Positions 20,227-30,085 of a stretch of 64,000 nt of DNA are shown one piece after another. The notes under the pieces are model-generated. The model was given only the letters and a program-made list of their open reading frames with translations, searched no databases and was not told the DNA's origin. Within the stretch, counting starts at the first letter, position 1, and every line of letters starts with the position of its first letter. The stretch is from NCBI RefSeq assembly GCF_013868415.1, contig NZ_JACEMT010000052.1, forward strand, positions 124,001 through 188,000. The letters run 5' to 3'. Both the position numbers and the translations under genes were made by a program. Source of the DNA: Marinobacterium marinum (lineage in GTDB: Bacteria > Pseudomonadota > Gammaproteobacteria > Pseudomonadales > Balneatricaceae).

Positions 20227-20963
20227 TGTCCGCCCAGGTCAAACACCTACAGGCACTACACCTGGCAAAAAGCTACAAGGGCCGTCAGGTGGTGCGCGAT
20301 GTTTCGCTGGAGATGAGCAGTGGCCAGATCATCGGCCTGTTAGGCCCCAATGGGGCCGGCAAAACCACCTGCTTCTACATGATTGTCGGCCTGATCAATG
20401 CCGATCACGGCCAGATTCGCATCGACCAGGACGATGTCACCCGCTTGCCCATGCATGAAAGAGCCCGGCAGGGTATTGGCTACCTGCCCCAGGAAGCCTC
20501 CATTTTCCGCAAACTCAGCGTGCACGACAACCTGATGGCTATCCTGGAAACACGCAAGGAACTCAGCGCGATCCAGCGCAGGGAGCTGCTGGAAGAGCTG
20601 CTGGAAGAGTTCCACATCACTCATTTGCGTGACAGTCTGGGTATGGCCCTGTCAGGAGGTGAGCGCCGACGTGTTGAAATCGCACGCGCCCTGGCGACCG
20701 AGCCTGATTTTATCCTGCTGGACGAACCCTTCGCGGGCGTTGACCCCATTTCGGTCAGTGACATCAAACAGACTATTCGCCACCTGCAGTCACGCAACAT
20801 CGGCATTCTGATCACCGACCACAACGTACGCGAAACGCTTGATATCTGTGAACAAGCCTATATCGTCAGTGAAGGCGGCATCCTGGCTCAGGGCACCCCA
20901 CAGGAAATTCTGAATAACGAACAGGTTCGCCGCGCGTATCTGGGCGAACAGTTCTCCCTTTGA
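20226..20963 (+). CDS. lptB: LptB, LPS export ATPase
   Basis: Cytoplasmic ABC ATPase that drives LPS extraction by LptFG. The 245-residue protein has Walker A GPNGAGKT (40-47), the LptB-typical [15 protein letters not shown], signature LSGGE (142-146), Walker B ILLDEP (163-168) and the H-loop [10 protein letters not shown]. lptF and lptG are not nearby. rpoN follows after 49 bases. Confidence 0.98.
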   Translation: MSAQVKHLQALHLAKSYKGRQVVRDVSLEMSSGQIIGLLGPNGAGKTTCFYMIVGLINADHGQIRIDQDDVTRLPMHERARQGIGYLPQEASIFRKLSVHDNLMAILETRKELSAIQRRELLEELLEEFHITHLRDSLGMALSGGERRRVEIARALATEPDFILLDEPFAGVDPISVSDIKQTIRHLQSRNIGILITDHNVRETLDICEQAYIVSEGGILAQGTPQEILNNEQVRRAYLGEQFSL

Positions 20964-21012
20964 GCAAATTCTCCCGGTCAATTTTCTCTTCGGTTAATTC
21001 GGCAGTTTACAT

Positions 21013-22521
21013 ATGAAGCAGTCGTTACAACTAAAAATCGGCCAGCAGCTGACTATGACGCCGCAGCTGCAGCAGGCAATCCGCCTGCTGCAGCTGTCGA
21101 CTCTGGACCTGCAACAGGAAATTCAGGAAGCACTGGACAGCAACCCCCTGCTTGAAATGGATGAGGAGCAGGAGATCTCGGACAGCGAGCCCGACAAAAA
21201 CAGCGATACTGCCGAACACGACAGCGTCACGGCCGATGAACAGCCAGCCTCCGATGACGAACGGGACTGGGACGACAGCACCAGCGAAGAGACCTGGAAC
21301 GAACAGATCCCCACCGAACTGGCCACCGACAGCCAGTGGGATGATACCTTTCAGCACCAAAGCTCACCGGGACCCGACCGCGACAGCGATTGGGAGCCCG
21401 GTGACAACGACAGCATGGAAGAGGACCTGCAGGACCACCTGCTGTGGCAGCTGAACCTGACCCCCATGAACGACTGTGACCGCATGGTGGCCCTCGCGCT
21501 GATCGATGCGGTGGATGCCGATGGTTACCTGCGCACCACAACCGACGAAGTACTGGAGCACTTTCACCAAAGCGAGCCCGAGCTGTTCGCCGATATTGAC
21601 CTCGACGAGGTCGAGGCGGTTCTGCGCCGCGTGCAGCAGTTCGACCCGGCAGGCATCGGCGCCCGTGACCTCAGCGAGTGCCTGCAGCTGCAACTGCGCC
21701 AGCTGCCGGAGGACACCCCGCTACTGCAGGATACCCTCCGTCTGGTACGCGACCATCTGAACCTGCTCGGCAGCCATGACTACCGCACCCTGATGCGCCG
21801 CCTCCGTTTGCGCGAGGAAAGCCTGCAACAGATCATCGGCCTGATTCAAAGCCTCAACCCCAGGCCCGGCACCCTGATCAGCTCCGAACCACCGGAGTAC
21901 GTTATCCCGGATGTCATGGTACGCAAACATCAGGGACAGTGGAGTGTCACCCTGAACGCAGAGGCATCCCCACGACTACGGATCAATACACAGTACGCCG
22001 ACCTGATTCGTCGCGCCGACAACAGTGCCGATAACACCTACCTGAAGAACCACCTGCAGGAAGCCCGCTGGTTTCTGAAAAGCCTGCTCAGCCGCAATGA
22101 AACCCTTCTCAAGGTCGCCACCGAGATCGTCGCACGCCAGATCGATTTCTTCGAGGAAGGCGAAGAAGGCATGAAACCGATGATTCTGCATGATATTGCC
22201 GAAGCCGTAGGCATGCATGAATCCACTATTTCACGGGTAACCACACAGAAGTACATGCACACTCCGCGCGGCATTTTCGAACTCAAGTATTTTTTCTCCA
22301 GTCACGTCGGTACTGCCGACGGTGGCGCCGCCTCTTCCACCGCAATCAGGGCCCTGATCAAGAAACTGGTCAACAATGAAAATATTGCCAAACCACTCAG
22401 TGACAACAGGATTGCTCAGCTGTTAAAAGAACAGGGAATCAATGTCGCCAGGCGCACCGTTGCAAAATATCGTGAAGCAATGAACATTCCGCCTTCTAAT
22501 GAGCGCAAGCGTCTGGTTTAA
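21013..22521 (+). CDS. rpoN: RNA polymerase sigma-54 factor
   Basis: Sigma factor for -24/-12 promoters, needing AAA+ activators. The 502-residue protein has the Gln/Leu-rich activator-interacting region I (about 1-50, [17 protein letters not shown]), an acidic region II (about 52-135), the core-binding region, a helix-turn-helix (about 395-420) and the RpoN box [10 protein letters not shown] (479-488). Region II is long and strongly acidic. It is followed by hpf, ptsN, rapZ and npr, the conserved nitrogen-PTS arrangement. Confidence 0.98.
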   Translation: MKQSLQLKIGQQLTMTPQLQQAIRLLQLSTLDLQQEIQEALDSNPLLEMDEEQEISDSEPDKNSDTAEHDSVTADEQPASDDERDWDDSTSEETWNEQIPTELATDSQWDDTFQHQSSPGPDRDSDWEPGDNDSMEEDLQDHLLWQLNLTPMNDCDRMVALALIDAVDADGYLRTTTDEVLEHFHQSEPELFADIDLDEVEAVLRRVQQFDPAGIGARDLSECLQLQLRQLPEDTPLLQDTLRLVRDHLNLLGSHDYRTLMRRLRLREESLQQIIGLIQSLNPRPGTLISSEPPEYVIPDVMVRKHQGQWSVTLNAEASPRLRINTQYADLIRRADNSADNTYLKNHLQEARWFLKSLLSRNETLLKVATEIVARQIDFFEEGEEGMKPMILHDIAEAVGMHESTISRVTTQKYMHTPRGIFELKYFFSSHVGTADGGAASSTAIRALIKKLVNNENIAKPLSDNRIAQLLKEQGINVARRTVAKYREAMNIPPSNERKRLV

Positions 22522-22573
22522 TGGAAGTACAAAGGCACACGGAAAGAACGTGTCCATGACGAGGAGAAAAACC

Positions 22574-22864
22574 ATGCAGATCAACATCACTGGCCATCAC
22601 GTCGAACTGACAGGCGCTTTGGACGAGTACGTACGCACCAAGTTTGACCGTCTGGAACGCCACTTCGATAACATCACTAATGCTCAGGTCACCCTCAGTG
22701 TTGAAAAGCAGCGCCGCGCCGCTGAAGCCACCATCCACCTGGCAGGTGGTGAGGTGTTCGCGACCCACGAGCATGATGACATGTATGCCGCAATTGATGG
22801 TATGGTCGACAAACTGGATCGCCAGATCATCAAGCACAAAGAAAAACTGAAATCCCATAAATAA
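22574..22864 (+). CDS. hpf: Ribosome hibernation promoting factor (short HPF)
   Basis: A 96-residue protein that binds the 30S decoding region and promotes inactive 100S ribosomes in stationary phase. It starts MQINITGHHVELTGALDEYVRTKFDRL and has the HDDMYAAIDGMVDKLDRQIIKHKEKLK helix of the family. The ATG at 22574 has GAGGAG upstream. Being under 100 residues it is the short type that works with RMF rather than the long dimerising form. Confidence 0.96.
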   Translation: MQINITGHHVELTGALDEYVRTKFDRLERHFDNITNAQVTLSVEKQRRAAEATIHLAGGEVFATHEHDDMYAAIDGMVDKLDRQIIKHKEKLKSHK

Positions 22865-22885
22865 CCGGTAGCAGCACGTCACGAC

Positions 22886-23347
22886 ATGCAACTATCAGAA
22901 CTGCTGACCCCGTCCCTCACTCTCTGCCATGCGGATGTGGTCAGCAAGAAGCGAGTCCTCGAACTCGCCAGTCAAACAATCGCGGAACAATTGGATGGCC
23001 CGGCCGCTGAGGATATCTTCAGCGGCCTTATTAATCGCGAACGCCTTGGCAGCACCGGTATCGGTGAAGGCGTCGCCATCCCGCACTGTCGAATGGCTGG
23101 GGTTGAGCGGGCCGTCGGCATGCTCATGACGCTGGCCTCCCCGATCGACTTCGACGCCATCGACAACCGCCCCGTAGACCTTGTCTGCCTGTTGCTGGTC
23201 CCCGAACAGGGTGCCGATGAACACCTCCAGACTCTGGCAGGCCTGGCAGAACTGTTTAACCACTCTGAAACACGCGAAGCGTTACGTGCCTGCGAGGACT
23301 CCGAGAGCCTGCTTGCCCGCGTTCAACGCCTGTGTCAGGAGCGATAA
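22886..23347 (+). CDS. ptsN: PTS IIA-like nitrogen regulatory protein PtsN
   Basis: Phosphocarrier end-point of the nitrogen PTS, receiving phosphate from NPr. The 153-residue EIIA domain has active-site His67 in VAIPHCR and the GSTGIGEGVAIPH signature. It regulates rather than transports sugar; known targets include potassium transport and phosphate signalling. The donor ptsP is not in the window. rapZ starts one base after its stop. Confidence 0.97.
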   Translation: MQLSELLTPSLTLCHADVVSKKRVLELASQTIAEQLDGPAAEDIFSGLINRERLGSTGIGEGVAIPHCRMAGVERAVGMLMTLASPIDFDAIDNRPVDLVCLLLVPEQGADEHLQTLAGLAELFNHSETREALRACEDSESLLARVQRLCQER

Positions 23348-23348
23348 C

Positions 23349-24233
23349 ATGCGCCTGGTCGTTCTCAGCGGCCGCTCCGGCTCGGGCAAAAGTACCGCCC
23401 TGCAGGCACTTGAAGATGTCGGTTTCTACTGCATCGACAACCTGCCCGCATTACTTTTGCCGGAGTTGATTCGCCTGATGCTCGCCGAATCACGCCCGGC
23501 CCCGGCCATTGCCGTCAGTATTGACGCCCGCAACCTGCCCAGCAACCTGCTCCGTTTCCCGGACGTCATGCAGCAACTGCGGCAGCAGCCCGGCCTGATC
23601 ACGGAAACCCTGTTTCTTGATGCCGGGGATGCAACACTGCTGCGACGCTACAATGCGACCCGACGCCGTCATCCTCTGACCGACAGCGATCAAAGCCTGC
23701 AGCAGGCCATCCGTACCGAACGGGAATTGCTGGAGCCTATCGCCAATCTGGCCGACCTTCGCATCGACACCACGCGCCTGTCGCTTTACGAACTGCGCGA
23801 CGAGGTCAAGCTGCGCGTCGCCGGGCGCAGCGAGCAAACGCTGTCCCTGCAGTTCGAATCCTTCGGTTTCAAGCACGGCGTTCCGCTGGATGTCGACTTC
23901 ACCTTTGATGTGCGCTCCCTGCCTAACCCTTACTGGGTTCCCGAACTGCGCCGCTTCACCGGCCGGGACCGGGAAGTCATCGATTTTCTGTCCCAGGCCG
24001 ATGACGTGGCCGAAATGGTAACCGATATTCGAGAATTCGTGCACAAGTGGCTGCCTCGCTTCAAGGCCAACAATCGCAGCTACATCACAATCGGCATCGG
24101 TTGCACGGGTGGGCAACACCGTTCTGTCTACGTAGCCGAGCAACTGGCTGGTTATTTCCGCGCGCATATGGATAATGTTCAGGTGCTACACCGTGAACTG
24201 AGTCAGCCTGCCGCGGGACACCAACATGATTGA
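23349..24233 (+). CDS. rapZ: RNase adapter protein RapZ
   Basis: A 294-residue P-loop protein (GRSGSGKS, 8-15) that in E. coli binds small RNA GlmZ and directs RNase E to it, controlling GlmS and so UDP-GlcNAc supply. The C-terminal half has GFKHGVPLDVDFTFDVRSLPNPYW and the phosphate-pocket GIGCTGGQHRSVYV. The ATG at 23349 is fixed by the family start MRLVVLSGRSGSGK; the frame runs upstream into ptsN. Overlaps npr by eight bases. GlmY/GlmZ homologues were not seen here. Confidence 0.96.
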   Translation: MRLVVLSGRSGSGKSTALQALEDVGFYCIDNLPALLLPELIRLMLAESRPAPAIAVSIDARNLPSNLLRFPDVMQQLRQQPGLITETLFLDAGDATLLRRYNATRRRHPLTDSDQSLQQAIRTERELLEPIANLADLRIDTTRLSLYELRDEVKLRVAGRSEQTLSLQFESFGFKHGVPLDVDFTFDVRSLPNPYWVPELRRFTGRDREVIDFLSQADDVAEMVTDIREFVHKWLPRFKANNRSYITIGIGCTGGQHRSVYVAEQLAGYFRAHMDNVQVLHRELSQPAAGHQHD

Positions 24234-24495
24234 AAAGCGACTGACCATTATCAACAAACTGGGACTGCATGCTCGCGCCGCCGCCAAGCTGGTGACCACG
24301 GCCAGCCAGTTTCAGTCCGACATCCGTATCACCCGCGATAACCGCGAGATCGATGGCAAAAGCATCATGTCCGTCATGATGCTGGCGGCCAGTAAGGGAA
24401 CCGAACTGCAACTCAGCGCGCACGGCGATGACGAACAGGACGCGTTGGATGCACTGGAGTACCTGATCAACAACCGGTTCGACGAACCCGAGTAA
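24226..24495 (+). CDS. npr: HPr-like phosphocarrier NPr
   Basis: An 89-residue HPr-fold protein that relays phosphate from EI-Ntr to PtsN. Active-site His15 lies in LGLHARAA, and the second motif is GKSIMSVMMLAAS. It lacks a kinase-target Ser46 setting of Gram-positive HPr in an obvious form. Last gene of the rpoN-hpf-ptsN-rapZ-npr run. Confidence 0.96.
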   Translation: MIEKRLTIINKLGLHARAAAKLVTTASQFQSDIRITRDNREIDGKSIMSVMMLAASKGTELQLSAHGDDEQDALDALEYLINNRFDEPE

Positions 24496-24562
24496 ACGAT
24501 TTCGGCTCCACCAGATTCCCGTTTTATCCCACTGCCGTACTGCTCCTGAGTGAGAACTGCCG

Positions 24563-25912
24563 ATGAGCCAGCCCGAAACGCCCTCCAATCTGGAAACCCT
24601 CAGCGCTGCTCTGGAAGTCGGCGAGCTGCAGCAGCTCCGCTTCATGCTGAACAAGGGCCTGCGTCCGGTTGAAGTGGCACATCTGCTGGAAAAAACACCC
24701 CCTCGGGAACGTCAGATTCTGTGGAACCTGCTGAACAAGGATCTGGAAGGCGAGGTCCTTCAGTATCTGGGTGATGATGCTCAGGCCGAGATTCTGAGCC
24801 GCATGGAAGCGGTCGAGGTATTGGCGATCACGGAATCCCTCGAAACGGACGATATGGCCGATATCCTGCAGCAGCTGCCCGAGCGGGTCATGAAAGAGCT
24901 GCTACAGATCATGGATCAGGACAACCGCGAACGCGTCGAGCAGGTGCTGTCCTACCCGGAAGATACGGCGGGCGGCCTGATGAACACCGATACGGTCACT
25001 ATCCGCCCGGATATCACGGTCGAAACCGTGCTGCGCTACCTGCGCCGACACAAGGAAATACCGGAAACGACCGACACCCTGTTTGTGATCAGCCGCAAGG
25101 GCTCCTACATCGGCGTACTGCCACTGACACGCCTGTTGACCACCGACCCCGACGTTCTTGTTCGGGAGATCATGAATACCGATATCGAAGCCATTGCCGC
25201 CGACACACCCGATGAAGAGGTCACCCGCCTGTTCGAACAGCTGGACCTTCTTTCGGCCCCGGTGACCGATGGCGTGGGCAAGCTGCTGGGCCGTATCACC
25301 ATCGATGACGTGGTCGATGTTATCCGTGAGGATGCCGACCATTCGCTGATGAGCATGGCCGGTCTGGACGAGGACGAGGATACCTTTGCCCCCATCATGA
25401 AAACCACCCGACGGCGTGCCGTATGGCTGGGCATCAATCTGATCACTGCCTTTATCGCTTCCGCCGTGATCGGGCTGTTCGAGGAGACCATCGACAAGGT
25501 TGTAGCTCTCGCCGTCCTGATGCCGATCGTGGCGTCCATGGGGGGAATCGCCGGCAGCCAGACCCTGACGCTGGTCATTCGAGGCCAGGCCCTGGGACAT
25601 GTCGAACGATCAAACATCAGTTGGCTGTTCAACCGCGAGCTGGTTGTCGGCACCCTGAACGGCTTGCTCTGGGCCCTGGTTGTCGCCCTGGTTGCCGTGC
25701 TCTGGTTCCAGGATATTACCGTCGGCATCGTGATTGCGCTGGCGATCGTAATCAACCTCGTTGCCGGTGCCATGGCTGGCACCCTGCTGCCAATGGCTCT
25801 AAAATCAATTGGTATAGACCCGGCCCTGGCAGGCAGTGTCCTGCTGACCACCATTACTGATGTTGTCGGATTTTTTGCCTTTCTGGGTCTGGCAACGCTG
25901 TTTTTTGCTTGA
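24563..25912 (+). CDS. mgtE: Magnesium transporter MgtE
   Basis: A Mg2+ channel with cytoplasmic magnesium sensor. The 449-residue protein has the N domain (about 20-130, with repeated LLEKTPPRERQILWNLL and MADILQQLPE), a CBS pair (about 138-260, PEDTAGGLMNTDTVTIRPD) and five membrane helices (about 283-449, including PIVASMGGIAGSQTLTLVIRG of the pore). Length is normal. It sits between npr and darP. Confidence 0.96.
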   Translation: MSQPETPSNLETLSAALEVGELQQLRFMLNKGLRPVEVAHLLEKTPPRERQILWNLLNKDLEGEVLQYLGDDAQAEILSRMEAVEVLAITESLETDDMADILQQLPERVMKELLQIMDQDNRERVEQVLSYPEDTAGGLMNTDTVTIRPDITVETVLRYLRRHKEIPETTDTLFVISRKGSYIGVLPLTRLLTTDPDVLVREIMNTDIEAIAADTPDEEVTRLFEQLDLLSAPVTDGVGKLLGRITIDDVVDVIREDADHSLMSMAGLDEDEDTFAPIMKTTRRRAVWLGINLITAFIASAVIGLFEETIDKVVALAVLMPIVASMGGIAGSQTLTLVIRGQALGHVERSNISWLFNRELVVGTLNGLLWALVVALVAVLWFQDITVGIVIALAIVINLVAGAMAGTLLPMALKSIGIDPALAGSVLLTTITDVVGFFAFLGLATLFFA

Positions 25913-25924
25913 TGGACATTGAAT

Positions 25925-26443
25925 ATGACCCACTTTGACCCTCACCCTTCCGACGAAACGGATGATCTGCCACTCAGCAAGTCGCGCCTCAAGCGTGATG
26001 CCGACGATCTGCAGCAGCTGGGCAAACGCATCGCCGAGCTACGCCCGGATCAACAGGAAAAGCTGCCAATCGACGGCCAGTTGCGTCTTGCACTGGAAGA
26101 ATATGGCCGCATCAAGGCCAACGGTGCCAAGCGCCGTCACCTGCAGTATATCGGCAAGCTAATGCGTACTGCCGATGCCGATGCCATCCGCGAGGTGGCG
26201 GACCACTTCGATTCCGCTTCGGCAATCTACAACCAGCAGTTTCATGAAATGGAACGCTGGCGTGACCGCTTGCTGGAAGGCGACAACAGCGCTCTACAGG
26301 CCTTTATCGACCAGCATCCAAATGCCGATATCCAGCACCTGCGTCAACTGGTACGCAATGCCCAGCGTGAACGCCAGCGCGAGCAACCGCCCACACAGGC
26401 ACGCAAACTGTTCCGCTATATCAGGGAACTCTATTCAGTTTAA
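25925..26443 (+). CDS. darP: Ribosome-associated protein DarP/YjgA (DUF615)
   Basis: A 172-residue highly charged protein that associates with late 50S intermediates. Family traits seen: KSRLKRDADDLQQLGKRIAELR, RLALEEYGRIKANGAKRRHLQYIGKLMR and the C-terminal KLFRYIREL. The ATG at 25925 is favoured; a TTG at 25919 is possible and neither has a strong ribosome site. Its 3' end overlaps the convergent yhdP by nine bases. In Pseudomonas tldD and pmbA flank this gene; neither is present here. Confidence 0.93.
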   Translation: MTHFDPHPSDETDDLPLSKSRLKRDADDLQQLGKRIAELRPDQQEKLPIDGQLRLALEEYGRIKANGAKRRHLQYIGKLMRTADADAIREVADHFDSASAIYNQQFHEMERWRDRLLEGDNSALQAFIDQHPNADIQHLRQLVRNAQRERQREQPPTQARKLFRYIRELYSV

Positions 26444-29400
26444 CCCGGGCCAGTCGGTCGTGCCCTCGGGCACCATCGGCGCCCCGCCCCCGTCACGATC
26501 ATTGCCCGCCTGCAGCTCCAGCTCCGGATCATCCCAATGTCCGGTCAGTCGATACTTGAGTGTGCTGAAACGCTCCAGCTTGTCACCGATCAGGCGGTCT
26601 ATTACAAACACGGCACCCGCTACCTGAGGTGCACCCAGCAGAATCGCGGCCAGCGGCGCATTGCCGCTAATGGGCAGCGCCACTTCGACCGTGTTATCGA
26701 GCTGCTGAGCGGCCAGGTCAACCTGCCCCGTCAAGGTCATGTTGGCTGACGGACCTTCCATCCGCAGCGGTTCCAGCGTCGTCGCCAGCCCGTTTTCTAT
26801 ACGGTAATGACCACTGATACGATCAAAGCTGACCCCCTTTCTCAGCAAGTCGCTGAAATCCAGGCGCAAACGACGGGCCACAGAGTTGAAATTCAGAATC
26901 CCGAATACACGCAACAGGTTGGTACTGTCGGCGGTTTCAATCAGACGCGTGTTCGTCGTGGCAAATTTCAGCTCGCCATGCAGCCGCGACCAGTCAAACA
27001 GCCAGGGCGCCCCTGGCCACTGCAACTGCAGCATCGCCTCGGCCTGTCCCGTTTCCATAATTCGGTCATGGCCCCAGCTTTTGAGAAAACGCCCAAGATT
27101 GTCCCCTGCCATATTCACACTGATCGCCGTATTACCCGCCTCGCCCTGAACCCATTCAGCTTCGCCACTGAGGACCAGTTGTTCGGGATAGGCTTCCAGA
27201 CCGACAATGCGCACTCGTCCGGGTTCCGGGCGCAAGGCAAACCGCCACTCGCCCAACGGCTTGTGGGCAAACCATAAGTCGTCGATACGCACATCCAGCG
27301 CCGGTAACTGATCACTGACATAATCAACAACCGAGCTGCCAGCAGCCCCCTGTTCCGTTTTCGGCACCTCAGCCGCATCAGCATCAGTATCCGGCATCAG
27401 GGCTTCCAGCTGGATATGCGTCAAATTCAACCCGGCCGGTTGCTCCGCTGTTGCCAGCCGCACCTCGCCACTCAACTGCGGATGCTCCAGTCCAATTGTC
27501 AGAGGCGCTTCGGCTGCCTGTCGCGCCCTGATCTGCAGGGGGGCAATACCGTCGGCAGGCAACTGCAGATCAAGCCGATCAAGGCTCACTTCAGGTACCA
27601 GAGACAGGGCCAGCTCCATCGGTGCCGACTGCTCGGCTCGTTTGGCCAGTATTCCCGGCAGATCCAGCGCGATCCCTTCCAGGGCCGTTGTCACATCCAA
27701 CCGAGGGCAGTCGACCCGCTCGCAAATATCCACAACGGCCTGCCAGGGCGTTACACCGCGAGCATGAGACAGCACCGGCAGCGCCAGCCAGCTCTGCAGC
27801 TGCTGCATCTCGGAACGCCCCTGCAGGTGAATCCGATAATGTGCCCGCTCATTCGTAATACGGGCGCTGACCGGCTGTCCGAGGAAGCGTCCCTGCAACC
27901 GGTCGGCCGTCAGCCCCTGCTCGCTGCTGTAGTGCAATCGACCTTCAATATCACTGATCTGCAGAGCGCCGGCCTGACCTGCCAACTGCCCCTGCTGCAG
28001 AGAAACGGACAACGCCACCTGTGGCGGTTTGTCCTGCAACGGAATCTGCAGCCCGAGCCGGCTCTCGGCCCGTCCGTCCAACAGCGACCAGTCCTGTATC
28101 GATGATCCCAACACATCCGCCAGCGGAGTCTGCTTCAACACCTGATCCAGGTCCCCCAGCGGCCCCTTCAGAAGGGTTTCCACCTGTAATGTGCGCCCAT
28201 TCGGCGGCAAGTACGCCCACCCTGAAACGACCTCGCTGTTCAGCAGACGGGCCTGATTGATATTGATGGCGACACCGTTATCACGCACCAGCACAAACAG
28301 ATCAGCCTGTTCAACAGCAGGCCAACCCGGCTGGTACGCCAGTTTTCCGTCTTCGACATCAAAGAACAGCTGTGCAACCGGTGAGCGTGGCGCGCCGTTA
28401 TTACGGGTCCCGGTCCGCAACAAAAAACCGCCCTGGCGCAGCCGCCCACCCTGTATTGCCTGTGCCAGCCACTGCTGCAATTCCACCCCAACCTCTTTTG
28501 CCGGGGTATAGATGGATGCCTGAGAACCATCACTGTCAGTCATGCCGATCAACAGTACCAGCTCACTCTGGCGCCGCCGATCAAACGGAAGATCCATGCT
28601 GAAGCGCCCCGCTGCCTGCACATGACGATCCTTCAGCTGTAAACGCTCACTGGCGACATGCACCCCCTGGTCACTCAGCTGCCAGGTCACGCGCCCTCGG
28701 GCTTCGGGATAACGCCAGGTGTCGGGAAACAGCTCGGGGAAATGCATGGCAAAGTCTTCACTGATCAGGTCGACTCGTCCCTGCTTCAGGCCGGTTTCCA
28801 GGCGGCCGTTAATACCCGCCAGCATCGGCGCACCGGCCCAGGCCGATACCCTCACCTCTTCAAGGTCCGCCGCCAAACGCATATCTTGCCAGCCGCTTCC
28901 TTCGGGCTTGTGGATCGTCAATGGGCGCAACTGTCCCTCTGGCCGCAGCTCATCCAGCAACAGGGCAGCCGATTCAGGCATGCCCGGAGCCTGACGCAGC
29001 CAGCTCGATAAACGGCCCAGATCCAGCTCGGCTACCCCCAGTTGCCAATGCTCTGGAGGCAAGGACAACGGCCCCTGCGCCATCACCAGCGGCAAGTCAA
29101 GCCGGGCCTGCTCATGCTCCAGCTGCAACCGGCTGATCTGCAACTGATACTCCTCGCCTTTCGGCTGCAGACTGGCATCGAAACGCCCCGAGCGGGGATA
29201 AGGTACGCCCGCTGCGGCCAGGTCCAGTTGCGCAAGGCTCACCTCGGCCTTGGCATGCAGCAGCTTGCGCTGTTCCAGCTCAGCCCAGATCCGCGTACTG
29301 ACATCAAGCTGCTCGATTCCCAGCTGCCGGCCAAACAGTCGGAACAGCTCCGGCCCCAAATGCTCCAGTTCCAGAAACAGGCGATACCGGGCATCCAGCG

Positions 29401-30073
29401 CTTGCTGCTGGATGGAGTCGGTTTCCACCATAAACTTCATTTCCGCCGCCTCGCCCAGCAGAGGCATACGGAACAGGCCGCTAAGGCGATGTTCTGCAGG
29501 CGAGTTTTCCAGTTCCAGATCAGCGGGGGTGATCACCAGACTTTGTCCGGACTCCGGAACCAGTGTCAGTTCGGCATCACGGATAACGGCATAGGGCTGT
29601 TGTAACAATACTGCGGCCAGGCGCTCCCAGGCACTGGCCGATACGCCTCCCGACGCTTCGGCTCCCGGCGCAGCGCCCGGACGATGCAGCCAGGCACCGC
29701 CGCGCTGGTTCCAGCGTATGGCGGCACCACTCGCTTCAAAGCGATGAAAGATCAATGCCCCCGACAACAGGGAGGCGATGGGGTCCAGCTCCAGCGTCAA
29801 CTGCCGCAGCCTGAGGTGTCCTTCGACACCGTCTTCCGAACGGGTACTGATAGCAATGTTATGGGCACTCAAGACCGGAAGAGCATAATGCCACTGCCCC
29901 TGTAATCGCCCGATCTCAACCGGAGCACCCAGTGCTTCGCTGAGCACGCCCTGTAATTCGGGGCGCCAGCGGTCAATCGTCTGCAGGCCGAGACGGGCCG
30001 CCGCCAGCAACAAGGCCAGCAATAGCAGAACAATAATCCCGAGCCACCAGGCCCGACTCAAATGACGGCGCAT
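26435..30073 (-). CDS. yhdP: YhdP family AsmA-like envelope protein
   Basis: A very large (1212 residues) protein with one N-terminal membrane helix (about 9-30) and a long periplasmic beta-rich part, of the TIGR02099/YhdP group. YhdP, with TamB and YdbH, is thought to form a hydrophobic groove moving phospholipid to the outer membrane. Seen near the C-terminus is the family stretch GILNFNSVARRLRLDFSDL followed by YRIENG and EVALPISGNAPLAAILLGAP. AGAGG precedes the ATG. It follows rng by 12 bases and is probably its operon partner. Confidence 0.93.
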   Translation of the reverse strand: MRRHLSRAWWLGIIVLLLLALLLAAARLGLQTIDRWRPELQGVLSEALGAPVEIGRLQGQWHYALPVLSAHNIAISTRSEDGVEGHLRLRQLTLELDPIASLLSGALIFHRFEASGAAIRWNQRGGAWLHRPGAAPGAEASGGVSASAWERLAAVLLQQPYAVIRDAELTLVPESGQSLVITPADLELENSPAEHRLSGLFRMPLLGEAAEMKFMVETDSIQQQALDARYRLFLELEHLGPELFRLFGRQLGIEQLDVSTRIWAELEQRKLLHAKAEVSLAQLDLAAAGVPYPRSGRFDASLQPKGEEYQLQISRLQLEHEQARLDLPLVMAQGPLSLPPEHWQLGVAELDLGRLSSWLRQAPGMPESAALLLDELRPEGQLRPLTIHKPEGSGWQDMRLAADLEEVRVSAWAGAPMLAGINGRLETGLKQGRVDLISEDFAMHFPELFPDTWRYPEARGRVTWQLSDQGVHVASERLQLKDRHVQAAGRFSMDLPFDRRRQSELVLLIGMTDSDGSQASIYTPAKEVGVELQQWLAQAIQGGRLRQGGFLLRTGTRNNGAPRSPVAQLFFDVEDGKLAYQPGWPAVEQADLFVLVRDNGVAININQARLLNSEVVSGWAYLPPNGRTLQVETLLKGPLGDLDQVLKQTPLADVLGSSIQDWSLLDGRAESRLGLQIPLQDKPPQVALSVSLQQGQLAGQAGALQISDIEGRLHYSSEQGLTADRLQGRFLGQPVSARITNERAHYRIHLQGRSEMQQLQSWLALPVLSHARGVTPWQAVVDICERVDCPRLDVTTALEGIALDLPGILAKRAEQSAPMELALSLVPEVSLDRLDLQLPADGIAPLQIRARQAAEAPLTIGLEHPQLSGEVRLATAEQPAGLNLTHIQLEALMPDTDADAAEVPKTEQGAAGSSVVDYVSDQLPALDVRIDDLWFAHKPLGEWRFALRPEPGRVRIVGLEAYPEQLVLSGEAEWVQGEAGNTAISVNMAGDNLGRFLKSWGHDRIMETGQAEAMLQLQWPGAPWLFDWSRLHGELKFATTNTRLIETADSTNLLRVFGILNFNSVARRLRLDFSDLLRKGVSFDRISGHYRIENGLATTLEPLRMEGPSANMTLTGQVDLAAQQLDNTVEVALPISGNAPLAAILLGAPQVAGAVFVIDRLIGDKLERFSTLKYRLTGHWDDPELELQAGNDRDGGGAPMVPEGTTDWPGLN

Positions 30074-30085
30074 GCCTCTGCCTGT

